A stretch of 64,000 nt of DNA from Cenococcum geophilum 1.58 (lineage: Eukaryota > Ascomycota > Dothideomycetes > Gloniales > Gloniaceae), in NCBI GenBank assembly GCA_001692895.1, contig KV748212.1, positions 1,300,428 through 1,364,427 of the forward strand. The letters run 5' to 3'. The notes beneath the pieces are model-generated. The model saw only the letters and a list, made by a program, of their open reading frames with translations. It ran no database searches and was not told the DNA's origin. A program made the translations under genes and the position numbers. Shown piece after piece: positions 43,950-53,217 of the stretch; within the stretch, counting starts at the first letter, position 1, and every line of letters begins with the position of its first letter.

Positions 43950-46641
43950 TTAGTTAATATTAGGCGGGGTTAGCTAATACTAGGTAAGTTTACCTTATAT
44001 CCGCTAAGCGGATATTATAACCATAGTAGCTAATATTTATTAGGATAACGCCCCCCCTTCCCCTTATACCCTATACCCCTAATAAGCGCGGCCTAGGAAC
44101 TAAATAGATTAATTAATTAATAATATTAATTACTTAGGAATATATACTAGTGCTACTAACTATAGCGGATATTAAACGGTTATAGTAATAGCTTATAGCT
44201 AATATCTTATATTACTTATTAAGCAACTTATACGTAGGTTAAAGCTAGGTTTAAGTAAAGTTAGTAGGGAGTATAAAGCCATCTAGCTCATTATTATTAT
44301 TATAAAGATTAAGCTTATTAAATATAGCGGAAAGATCACCGCCTAGCTATAAATTAAACTCGTTAAGGGCAGATTAATTAAGTCGTTTAATACCTAGTTA
44401 TAATAGAGGCGGCGCTTCTATCTTTGCTTGCCATGCCTAACGGCAGATAATAGAACCTTCGGCAATTGTATTAGCAAGCGATTAAATATCCGCTATAGGA
44501 GATTTAACAGTATATTAAGTAGATATCCGTTTACCAAATATAATCTTAAACTTTGCACGTAGTGGCCCTATATAATTAGTTATATAAATGCTCTAGCGGA
44601 AGAGTAAGTCTAGGTTAAATGTTAAATTGCCATGAGTATATATAAGCTACTTTAGCTCCCTATTAAGTAGCTTATTGTCGAGATCTATTAGGTAGTAACT
44701 ATCCTATTTACCGCGGATATTTACTAAACTATTTACTAGGATAGCTTGCTAGAGCTTAGGGGAATAAGTATCTATTAAAGTTAACTAGAAGAAACGTAAT
44801 ATCTCTAGTAGATAGTTCTTATTTTAACTACCTACGAAATAGATATAAATGCGGGGGAGTACGCGGCTAAGTAGGCTAATATCCGCAAGCTTAATAGCGT
44901 GCTTAAGGACCTTATACGTCTCTACCAGTTATAAAAAGCGAACGTGCGTTAGAAACTCTATATTAGCAGGCTTAAAAAGTATTTATAAGGATATAGTACT
45001 GCTAGCCTACTTAAGGTGACCCTTTTGCTGTAGTTCCGTAGGCTAGCTAGTATAGTTAGCCGCCTAAGAGACTTCCTAACCAAAAACCGCTGTGCGGATA
45101 TCCTTAATTACTACTAATAGACGTTACGGAGATAGGCTTTTAAGGTACCGCTTAATATTTATAGGCGACTTAGTGTTATAAGACTCCTTAATCTGAGTAT
45201 AGAGCAACGCTATAATATAAGCGTCGAAGCTATAGAGAATTAGCTCCTCTATATAATAAAACGGCGTACACTTAGCTAGGATATTTCTTTAACCTAGGTG
45301 GTTTATATAGGTATATAGCGTAGAGTACTCTTAGGCTAATTGCTTACCACTATAGTAATACCGTATAACTATATATAGGTAGTTTAGCTTTAGATGCTAA
45401 AGAGCTAGAATAGGCAGAGCCCAACATAGGCTATTATAGGCGGATATTAACTTAGTACGTTCTCCCTAATATGACCGAATAAGCTTTACGGTCTTTTGAT
45501 CACTATAAATTAGAAACAGTCGCTCCTTAAATGCTTTATCAGTGCGTTATAGATTTATTTAATGGAGAAAAATGTTGTTTAGTACCTTATAGGTTTTAGA
45601 TATAGAAGCCTCTCTAGTTATAATAGGTCCTAGGTTAAACCTAGACGTCTATATAGCAGGTATTATATTAATAGAAAGTATACGTGGATATTTAAACCGT
45701 GGGTTTTTACTAAGTAATATATTAAGGCCTAGGTACGCCTCTATAATGGCTTTATAGATTAAAGCTATTAAGATCTACTTTTATATCTCGTCTTATAAAT
45801 TACCTAGAGCCTCTATAATATCTAAGAACTTAATTAAAATATCCGTACGAAGTATGCTCTATCAAAGCCTACTATTAGGTATACTTATACTAAAGATAAG
45901 CTTACTAGTTATGCGCGAATAGAACGTCCTAGTATCCCTAAGTGTTTAATACTAAACTTATTAGAGGTAGTCGAAGTTATTATAGATAATAATAGTATTA
46001 GAAGCTGCACCTATTAAGCGGATTTTTACCTATATATAGGTTAGTATATACCTATACCACAGAGATTATGGGCTAAACCTTAATTCTTAGGCTATCTGCT
46101 CCTTCTGCTAGTTTAAAGTAGTATAACTATTAATTAATCTAAGCCTATAAAGCACAGAAAGCACGCGGCGCTTAACACTGTTAGCTTAGAGATATATCCC
46201 TAGTAGCCATAAAATATAGTTTGCAAAGTTTTGTAAAAGGCTAAATATAAGCGTAGAAGCTATTAGAACCGCACGGCCTTTATATAAAGAATATTTACGT
46301 TAACCCTTTTAATATGCTGTAATTATATACTCTAGTATAGGTGCGTAAGTCTTTACGGCTTAATAGCACTGCCTAAGGTTAAGCTGCTTAATATCTGCAT
46401 ATTAGTTAAAGCTGCTAAATAGTAACTTTTTCTCCCTTAGCTCTTTAAGCTCTCCCTAGATAGTAAAAGTAATACTAATACCTACTATACCGCGCTTCTC
46501 TATCTCTTTAGTATAGATATTTAGGATATTAGTATCCTTTAGGAGTTTATTAAGGAGCTTCCTTACTCTTTTTTTCTTTAGTGCCTTACGTAAACCTTTA
46601 GCTATTATAATCCATTTAAGCGCTAGGTCTCCTATAGACAT
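43950..46641 (-). pseudogene. DUF6589-like protein relic
   Basis: Reading leftward, the N-terminus is still open at 46456-46641 (MSIGDLALKWIIIAKGLRKA, KKRVRKLLNKLLKDTNI). Further along come ILWLLGIYL, GAASNTIIIYNNFDYL, RLFLIYSDQKTVKLIRSY, WALPILALWHLKLNYLYIVI and, toward 44,600, LLNRELKLIYTHGNLTF-like and NYIGPLRAKFKIIFGKR. The pattern of a GDQ-like triad followed about 25 residues later by a P-(I/V)-x-(A/G)-L-(W/F)-H segment is what I remember of DUF6589, a fungal domain often linked to repeats. The assignment is from memory. It is convergent with the helicase relic; the two end near 43,500-43,950. Confidence 0.5.
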
Positions 46642-47310
46642 TTGCTATAGCCTAAGACGGTTAATAATTACCTAGACCTTTTTTGCAGTGGATATCTTCT
46701 TAGCGGATATTGCGGATATTACGGGTATTTTATTAACTCCTACTTCTTTATCCTCTTGGGGATCTATATAGTTTGGCAGTAGTAAGTAGGCTATTAAGGA
46801 CCGCTATTAAGCTATAGATAGCGATAGGGAAGATAATAGGGGAGACGATAGGGGAGATAATAGGGGTAGGATAAGACAGCTAATGCCCTCGGGCACTATA
46901 TCCGCTATATCTCTTAATCCTCTAGCGGTATTAGTTAATAGAGAGGGTAGTTTATTATTAAAAGCTTAAGAAGACTGGCTCCTACTAGATAAAATAGAGG
47001 GGTTTCTTTAACGCCTTTTAGATNCGCCNATGGCTNGNAGTTAGTTCTAGAAAATCNATTAATTAGAGAGCTGATTAAGGTAATTCTAATATAGGTATTA
47101 ATAGGATAATAGACGTAGCGGTTGCTTATATTAATTTCGTTAAAGTTAATGGTTTGCCTTATATAAATAGACCGGCTTGGCTTCTAAAAGCTTGCTAAAG
47201 TGGCTTAGACTAAGAAACAGATGGATTGATTGAATAGGTTAGCTTGCGGATATTCGATTATCCGCGTAGCGGATATTCATCTGTTTCTTGGTCTGAGCAT
47301 GCTGAGTTAA

Positions 47311-47319
47311 AATATATAC
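47311..47319. repeat. candidate 9-bp target duplication AATATATAC, right
   Basis: Matches 40859-40867 exactly and sits at the mirrored distance from the inverted end. Confidence 0.5.
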
Positions 47320-47466
47320 AACAGGCGAAAGCAATCACGTGATCTCAGGAAGCTCCTGTGGATGTCCACGTACCCCCCCCCCCCTACCAACAAACTCTAT
47401 TCCCGCTCAACTGGCGGCCCTCCTTTCACACAATTTCAAACAGCACCCTAAATCTTAGATCCAGCT

Positions 47467-47676
47467 ATGCGTCCCGTTCTTCTCGCTCTCGGCTTCTTCA
47501 CCGCATTTGTTGTCTCCCAACCTGACGCATCTCCATGCGGTGTATCCTGCACTCAATTTTGGCCTTACTCTTGCTTCCCCGATAGCATTAGTGGACCGAA
47601 TGGGGCTTGTTGTTATACCGATTGTACAGGCGAGAATGCTTCCATCTTAAATTGTGTAAGTCGGCGTCACTTGTGA
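47467..47676 (+). CDS. small cysteine-rich secreted protein (first exon or whole gene)
   Basis: The frame starts MRPVLLALGFFTAFVVSQPDA, a good signal peptide, followed by about 48 residues with seven cysteines (SPCGVSC, YSC, ACCYTDC, LNC). It ends at a TGA in 69 codons. At the end the sequence TGT|GTAAGT could be a splice donor, so a further exon may replace the last residues and supply an eighth cysteine; no acceptor could be chosen with confidence. It lies about 150 bp outside the large AT-rich element. I recognise no family. Small secreted Cys-rich proteins beside RIP-affected blocks are common candidate effectors or surface proteins in plant-associated ascomycetes, but this one is unassigned. 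Confidence 0.6.
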   Translation: MRPVLLALGFFTAFVVSQPDASPCGVSCTQFWPYSCFPDSISGPNGACCYTDCTGENASILNCVSRRHL

Positions 47677-49590
47677 CGATTAGCGGCCCGGTCATTGTGT
47701 AAAGCTATATTGCACTCAAAATGGGGCGAATGGGTGCTGCATGCTTGGATAGGAGATGTGTATAGCAAATAACAGGTCGAAAGAGGGCCATGTTTTTTCG
47801 GTGTTGAGGTCTCTATGTTTGGGAAATTATTGCTAGGGAAGGGATTAGTACATGGACAGTGCTTCAAGTGGATGGAGTTGGTGGAGGCTCTATATATACA
47901 TTCCAAATGGAGTCTCCGCATACTGTTCCATGGAAGCTCCAAAGCTCCACATATTAAGCCTGTTTTAGTAAGGTGTTGAGGTTGTAGTCTAGATTTGGAT
48001 GAAGTTTAGTAGAGGTAAGCTTACCACCTGATATTCGCCACCTCAAATCTTGTAGAGGATTTCCCCCCAATATTCGTCGGTGTCGTCGCCTTCTTATGCC
48101 TCTCATTACCGCCCTCAATATGTCGGATTGTATACTAGAAAGTAGTCAGAGACGCCTCTCTATTGACTCCGTAGTCTTTAGTGATGTTAAGTATAAGTTT
48201 ATACTAAGGTATTAATAAATTAACTTAACCTATTTCTACCCTATGTTATAATCTAGCTAGTTAAGACTGAGAAGGTATAGGATATAGTACCTTTACTAAA
48301 ACTGGTTTTTGTAATAAGCGTAGTACCTCCTGTTTTATAGGCTAGTCGGCGAAGCGCCCTAACCTACTAAGAATAGGGATTCTTTCCCTTAAGGAGTCGT
48401 TATATAGTATAGGTAAGTATTTCCGTCTAATACTTAATATTCTAGGGTTTAAAACCATCCAATATAAGCCTTTAGAGTTATAGAATAGTTAAGGTTAATA
48501 TACGTTTTATTTAGGTAGTATATAACTAGGTTTAGGAGAAGTTAAAGAGGCTAGGGGGGCTATTGTGACGGCGCTAGTACGTTACCTAGACAGGGGGGTT
48601 CGGCTAAAGGCTTGGCCCCCCAACATATATATAGACGTGCCCTTTCCTCCACCTCCATCTGCTCCTTAGCTCGATATCCTCGTTGTAGAACAATCCAATT
48701 GTACGGGTTTGCGCGCATGTTATGCCTTGCTAGTGCCTCGATTGACTAGGTTCGTAACAGTTAAGGGGTTATAGTATAAGTCGTCACGTTGCCGTTAGTA
48801 ATACCGCTTGCTTTAAGTCATTAAGAGAGGATTCGCGCTAGGGTATATATAAGGAATTAACTTAATAAGACGCGTTAAGAAATTTTAATCCTTAATTTTA
48901 GAATTTTATATTGGCTAAAATATGTAAATAAGTATGTATATAAATAAAGCGGCTCTTGAAATATAATTAATTACCTTTTAAAGTAGAGTAGTTAACTAAG
49001 TTAATTAGTAGATATATTACTCTTTAGTAGCGTTGCGTTCTATTAATAAATTGGCCTTCCTATGTTTTCGCACCAAAGGCCCTGAGACTGTAACTGAGAT
49101 AATAATCCTAAAATACAGGGTTATATGACTCTAGCGGGGGTTTTATAAAGCTATTATACTATTTAGGTACTACGGAATTTAATATCTCGGTTGCCGTCTG
49201 AGTCGCTTGCTGAAATCATCTTACCCTCAGCTCAGGTTAAAGCGGCGGCTACTCGTGTTGTCGGCCATAACCAGAACTGGAAGAAAAAAAAATCTCATGC
49301 TCTACTATAGAGGTAATTTCAAAAGTTATACTTCCCTATTCCATTATCCAAAAGTCACGTTTCCACACAACCACGATTGAGCCTTTCAAACATTTCCATA
49401 TCATTTTTAAATCTACACAGAAGAAGCCGAGAGTAGTCCATTTACAAGCTAAATATACAGGGAAGTAATCCATCCATCTACGTACACATATTCACACTCA
49501 TAGCGCCCTAAACCCCTCCCCTACCAGACCTTCCACAAACCCATCCACGTAGTAGCAACATACACGGCACCTCCTCTCTCAGCCAGTCCC
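47677..49590. other. AT-rich repeat-derived spacer
   Basis: Mostly AT-rich DNA with degraded repeat character, especially 48,180-49,060. It holds a candidate solo LTR (48,564-48,759). The last 300 bases (49,290-49,590) are of normal composition and probably the 3' region of the 1208-residue gene. No further gene is supported. Confidence 0.4.
48564..48759. mobile_element. candidate solo LTR or LTR end (fossil)
   Basis: About 196 bp opening TGTGACGGCG and closing TTCGTAACA, with a TATATATAG run inside and a GC content well above the AT-rich DNA around it. Ends of this kind are common in fungal Ty3/Gypsy LTRs. No target duplication and no readable internal domain. Old and degraded surroundings. 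Confidence 0.35.
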
Positions 49591-52500
49591 TCACTTCATC
49601 AATTCTCCCACCACACCCGCCACGTAACACACCGCCGTCGCCCAAATCGCCGTCTTCGCCACCCCCGCAATACCACCTCCTCTCCTCTCGCTCCGTCCCC
49701 CTTCCTCCTCGCGCCCCGCGCCCTGCTCCTCGGGCTCTAGAACCAGCGTGTTGGGCGGCGGAGGCGGCGGCTCCTCTTCTGGTGGACTGAAGCCATCATG
49801 GTTGACGAAGCCGGTCGGACTCGCGAAATTGCCGGTCGGGGCCTCGGGCAGCGGGATCGTCGTGCCGTCGACGGGGTTGATGCGGTGGTTGCTGTGACCG
49901 CTGGTGGTGATGCTGCTGCTGGCACTGCTCGCAGGGCTGTCTTCGGTGCGCTGGCTTGTGGCGAAGCGTGGTTGGGTGGCGCTGGCGAAGGACTGCGGCG
50001 CCATTGCTGCTGGGCTGGCGGTGATGGGGTCGCTGGTCTCGCGCAGGATGAGCAGGTTTGCAGTTGAAGTTATGGGCTCGAAGGCTGGTGGGAGGTGAGG
50101 GAGGAATTTGCCTGGATTGGAGAGCTTGGAGAGGGCGGTGGGGAGTGGGATCAGGGGCTCCGAGGTTAAGGGGAGAAGAGGCGTGAGCGTTGTTGCGGTC
50201 GTGAGGGTGTCTGTTGATGGGTCATAGGCTAGGACCTTGTAGACACGAGGGGTTGAGGGTTGAGGAGTGCTGGCAGGCTTTGATTCTTGATCTCCGGTAA
50301 TACTTGATTGTGGAGAAATTGTGGAGTCTGTGGCGGACTTGAGCGCTGGTTCTAGTGTTTTGGTGCCCTCAACAGGAGCCACGGCGAAGGGAGGTAGTTC
50401 AGGTGATTGAGGCGGCTCTGCTAATGAATTGGTTACGTTCGATATAAGTGTGGAGGAAGATGTTGAATCTGAAGGTGGGGTGCTCCTTGTTATATGTACA
50501 GTTGACGGTCGTGGCTCGGACGCTTGGGGTGTTTCCGTCGTTTTATTACTCGTTGGCGCTTTGGATGTCGAGGGAGGGACCGCCGACTCTGTAGGTAGAT
50601 GATCCGCGACAGAGCTCACAGCAGGGGATGGCGCTGTGGGCTCTGAGGATACAGTACTTTGAACAGAAGTCACGGCAGAAGGAGAGTAATCGAAGAGAGC
50701 GTTAATTGAGGGGTTTACTCCCATCGCCGCCATTTCCGATTCAAGGTTATCCCCGCCGGTAGTAAATCCGTACAGTTTCGGTCCCATTCTATTCTCGTAG
50801 TCGTTCAGACCTCTAGAGACTTTCATACCACTGCCATTCAACTGATTCACTCCGCCGAGCTTTTCCTGTCTATGTTGTGTTGTGATAACTCCGTACTGAT
50901 CCTCATATATGCTTCTTATCTCCCTTACCAGTGCAACATCGTGTAGCCATTGCCGTCGTTTGGCTGCGATGTCGAGAATCTCTTTCTCGGCCTTGACCAC
51001 ATCCGAATCCGCTACTTCGGCTTCCCTATTTATCTTTATTAGCTGACTGTGCAGACCGTTCCGCTTGCCGCTCTTCACGTGAATAGGATTGTCTATATCG
51101 GCATCTAAATTCATGGGTTTGCGAGAGTAACCATCATCGGATAGTCCACGCATCGCGTCCTTCTGGGCTTTAATTTCCTCGTGGAGCTTATGCCGCGCAG
51201 CAACCTCACGTTCATTGTCAGTACGCATCTGCGTCGCCGCGCCACTCATTTCCGCCATCTTCTCCTCCAGGCTCTTCCGCTTGCCGTTCTTGACGTGAGC
51301 AACTTCATCGGTGGAGGATGTCTCTAGGCCCATTGGCATTCTAGAGTAGCCCCACTCATCGAATCCGTACGCTTTTTTCAAGAGCAGATTATCAGAGCCA
51401 GCATGTGCAACCAAGTCAGAAGGTACTTGGGTGGATCTCAGAGAACGATCTTGAGTAGGTTTTCGTTTTAGCCCCTGATCTGCGGTCCTATTTTCAGTAA
51501 CTCTGATGAGCCGCTCTAACGATGTCTCGAGTCCTCCCTCACGACGTCTATGAACGTATTCAAAATTCTTCTCTAACTGGGCTCGCCTTTCAATTTTCTC
51601 TCCGTTTGTCTCTTTCCGGGGTTCCTTGATGATACCCATGCGAGCTCGGATGTCACTTGGGCGCAGCAGGTCAATGTCATCCGGAGGAAGCTTCCGCAAG
51701 ATATCTGGTTCGCTCTCCTTAGGGGCTGTCGGGCTGTGTTTGAGCTCACAACCGTTGATAGGGGAAGCTGTAAATATGTTTGTGGATGGAGACTCAGTGA
51801 AGCTCTCTTGGACAAGACACTCTTTATGGGAAGCGGAAGACTTGTTGTGTTGTTCCCATTCACGGTTACCCCCTTGCTCGAAGGCGAAAGTAGGTGGGCC
51901 AAGATCTATTCCGTTTGCTGCTGGACGGTCGGATTGAAAGCCAGCCGGTCTTTCCGAGTATCCCAGGGATTTGTCATTTACGACTTGCTTCTGAGATGAG
52001 ATTGGGAGCTTAGGGGCAAGTTCCTCAATATACTTCTCAGGTTGCTTTGAAGTCTTATCTGCTAGGCCACCCTGCTTAGGAGCCTCAGGATGCCCATGTA
52101 CAAGCCATTCCTGTTGTGCAGGAATAAACTCAGAATGGCAGCGATGTTGGTAATTGTGCTCTGCCATTTGGCGGTTCTCATAATCAGACAGTGCTTTATC
52201 GAGAGCGTCATCCCCTTGTTTCGAGACCCGGTATGGCTGCGCACGGTTCTCATATTCTGCCAAAGCATCATCAAGCGGATTGCCCACCTCATAAGGGGGA
52301 ATCTTGCTATCATCTATGGCGCTCAACACTGACGGGTTACCGGTCGTCGTAGCCTTTCTCTTCGAACTCATGAAAGGTTTGACTGGGATATTCACCGTGT
52401 CATCCTTCTGTGTTATCCGAGTTGGCGTTGTTTCCGGGCTCTCTTCTGCTTGTTCCATCACCATTCGTCCAGTAACAGGGTCGTAAACCCACTTCGGCGT

Positions 52501-53217
52501 GGGCGAATGTGGCGATGCAGAAGACGGTAGAGGGGATGACGACGATGAGATCCCTAATGATTGCTTTGGTCCTCCTTGACTAGGTATATTGCTATTCGCT
52601 TGCGCGTTTGCCGTCGCCCCAGTGGGATTTGTTGTATCCCCTTTCCCTTCCGGTGTTTTACTGGGCCCGACTTCGTTGTGAATCAACATGGGTTTGAGAT
52701 GCTCAGAGATCCAGCTAGACCTCCTTTCGAGTCCGTTCAGCCACTGATTTGATTTTCCGAAAAGGGCGTCATATGGATCCTTCTCAAGCCGCTTCCTCAA
52801 AACCTTGATGTAATTGAGTCGCACCCACTCATAGTCGGATAACCCTTCAGGCTTATCACCGTCGTGTCCACTATTTGAGTGTTGTGCCTCCTGTTCCTTT
52901 GTTCTGGAAAAGCACCGATGTTTGTGTGATCGAGTATTGAGCTGCGGAGATTTCCAGGAGAACTGATCTTGTGCTTGCACGTCCTGGAGTCTTTGCTTCA
53001 CCCACTTATGGAAACGTGGATCAACACGTTCCCACCAATCTGAACTGCGCCCCCACCAGGACATATTGCGACTGTCTTGGTTGTTTAGAGTGAACTTCAT
53101 TGTGTTAATGGCGGTACGGCGAGTGGATAGGATGGATCTCGAGGAGAGGGACGCTGGAGGGGTGGCCAGTCGAGCGCCGGAAAGCGAGTGGGTCTGAAGG
53201 GATAGCATTGCTTCCAA
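49591..53217 (-). CDS. large orphan protein with N-terminal targeting-like region and C-terminal membrane segment
   Basis: An uninterrupted frame of 1208 residues. The first 40 residues are rich in Ser, Arg and Ala without acids (LSGARLATPPASLSSRSILS, TRRTA), like a mitochondrial presequence. A compact segment follows that looks conserved (MSWWGRSSDWWERVDPRFHK with WVKQRLQDVQAQDQFSW), then GLSDYEWVRLNYIKVLRKRL. The middle contains two similar stretches: WGYSRMPMGLETSSTDEVAH with VKNGKRKSLEEKMAEM, and YSRKPMNLDADIDNPIHVKS with GKRNGLHSQL. The C-terminal third is Ser/Thr/Pro-rich. The tail holds a hydrophobic helix (AKTAIWATAVCYVAGVVGEL) ending in LMK. I infer an organelle membrane protein with its tail embedded. 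No family is recognised. Confidence 0.72.
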   Translation of the reverse strand: MEAMLSLQTHSLSGARLATPPASLSSRSILSTRRTAINTMKFTLNNQDSRNMSWWGRSSDWWERVDPRFHKWVKQRLQDVQAQDQFSWKSPQLNTRSHKHRCFSRTKEQEAQHSNSGHDGDKPEGLSDYEWVRLNYIKVLRKRLEKDPYDALFGKSNQWLNGLERRSSWISEHLKPMLIHNEVGPSKTPEGKGDTTNPTGATANAQANSNIPSQGGPKQSLGISSSSSPLPSSASPHSPTPKWVYDPVTGRMVMEQAEESPETTPTRITQKDDTVNIPVKPFMSSKRKATTTGNPSVLSAIDDSKIPPYEVGNPLDDALAEYENRAQPYRVSKQGDDALDKALSDYENRQMAEHNYQHRCHSEFIPAQQEWLVHGHPEAPKQGGLADKTSKQPEKYIEELAPKLPISSQKQVVNDKSLGYSERPAGFQSDRPAANGIDLGPPTFAFEQGGNREWEQHNKSSASHKECLVQESFTESPSTNIFTASPINGCELKHSPTAPKESEPDILRKLPPDDIDLLRPSDIRARMGIIKEPRKETNGEKIERRAQLEKNFEYVHRRREGGLETSLERLIRVTENRTADQGLKRKPTQDRSLRSTQVPSDLVAHAGSDNLLLKKAYGFDEWGYSRMPMGLETSSTDEVAHVKNGKRKSLEEKMAEMSGAATQMRTDNEREVAARHKLHEEIKAQKDAMRGLSDDGYSRKPMNLDADIDNPIHVKSGKRNGLHSQLIKINREAEVADSDVVKAEKEILDIAAKRRQWLHDVALVREIRSIYEDQYGVITTQHRQEKLGGVNQLNGSGMKVSRGLNDYENRMGPKLYGFTTGGDNLESEMAAMGVNPSINALFDYSPSAVTSVQSTVSSEPTAPSPAVSSVADHLPTESAVPPSTSKAPTSNKTTETPQASEPRPSTVHITRSTPPSDSTSSSTLISNVTNSLAEPPQSPELPPFAVAPVEGTKTLEPALKSATDSTISPQSSITGDQESKPASTPQPSTPRVYKVLAYDPSTDTLTTATTLTPLLPLTSEPLIPLPTALSKLSNPGKFLPHLPPAFEPITSTANLLILRETSDPITASPAAMAPQSFASATQPRFATSQRTEDSPASSASSSITTSGHSNHRINPVDGTTIPLPEAPTGNFASPTGFVNHDGFSPPEEEPPPPPPNTLVLEPEEQGAGREEEGGRSERRGGGIAGVAKTAIWATAVCYVAGVVGELMK

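Larger units (their letters stand above)
40868..47310. mobile_element. 6.4-kb inverted-repeat DNA element with RecQ-like helicase and DUF6589-like relics
   Basis: An 18-bp inverted repeat, CTCAGCATGCTCAGACCA, lies at 40872-40889 and, as complement, at 47289-47306. Each end then folds back on itself: on the left GACCACA pairs with TGTGGTC near 40,960, and on the right AGACCAAGAAACAGATG pairs with CATCTGTTTCTTAGTCT near 47,205-47,230. Inside, similarity between the two ends continues (TCTAAG(A/C)CACTTTAGC). The interior is strongly TpA-rich as after RIP and heavily degraded. Two coding relics face each other (listed separately). At least 19 exact ATATCCGC/GCGGATAT copies are spread through it. 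The five undetermined bases at 47,024-47,057 lie inside. It looks like a DNA transposon rather than a retroelement; I cannot assign a superfamily. Confidence 0.7.

Noticed and set aside
40868-47310. LTR retrotransposon interpretation of the large AT-rich element
   Set aside because: The ends are inverted, not direct, and the readable relics are a helicase and a DUF6589-like protein. I saw no reverse transcriptase, integrase or protease pattern.
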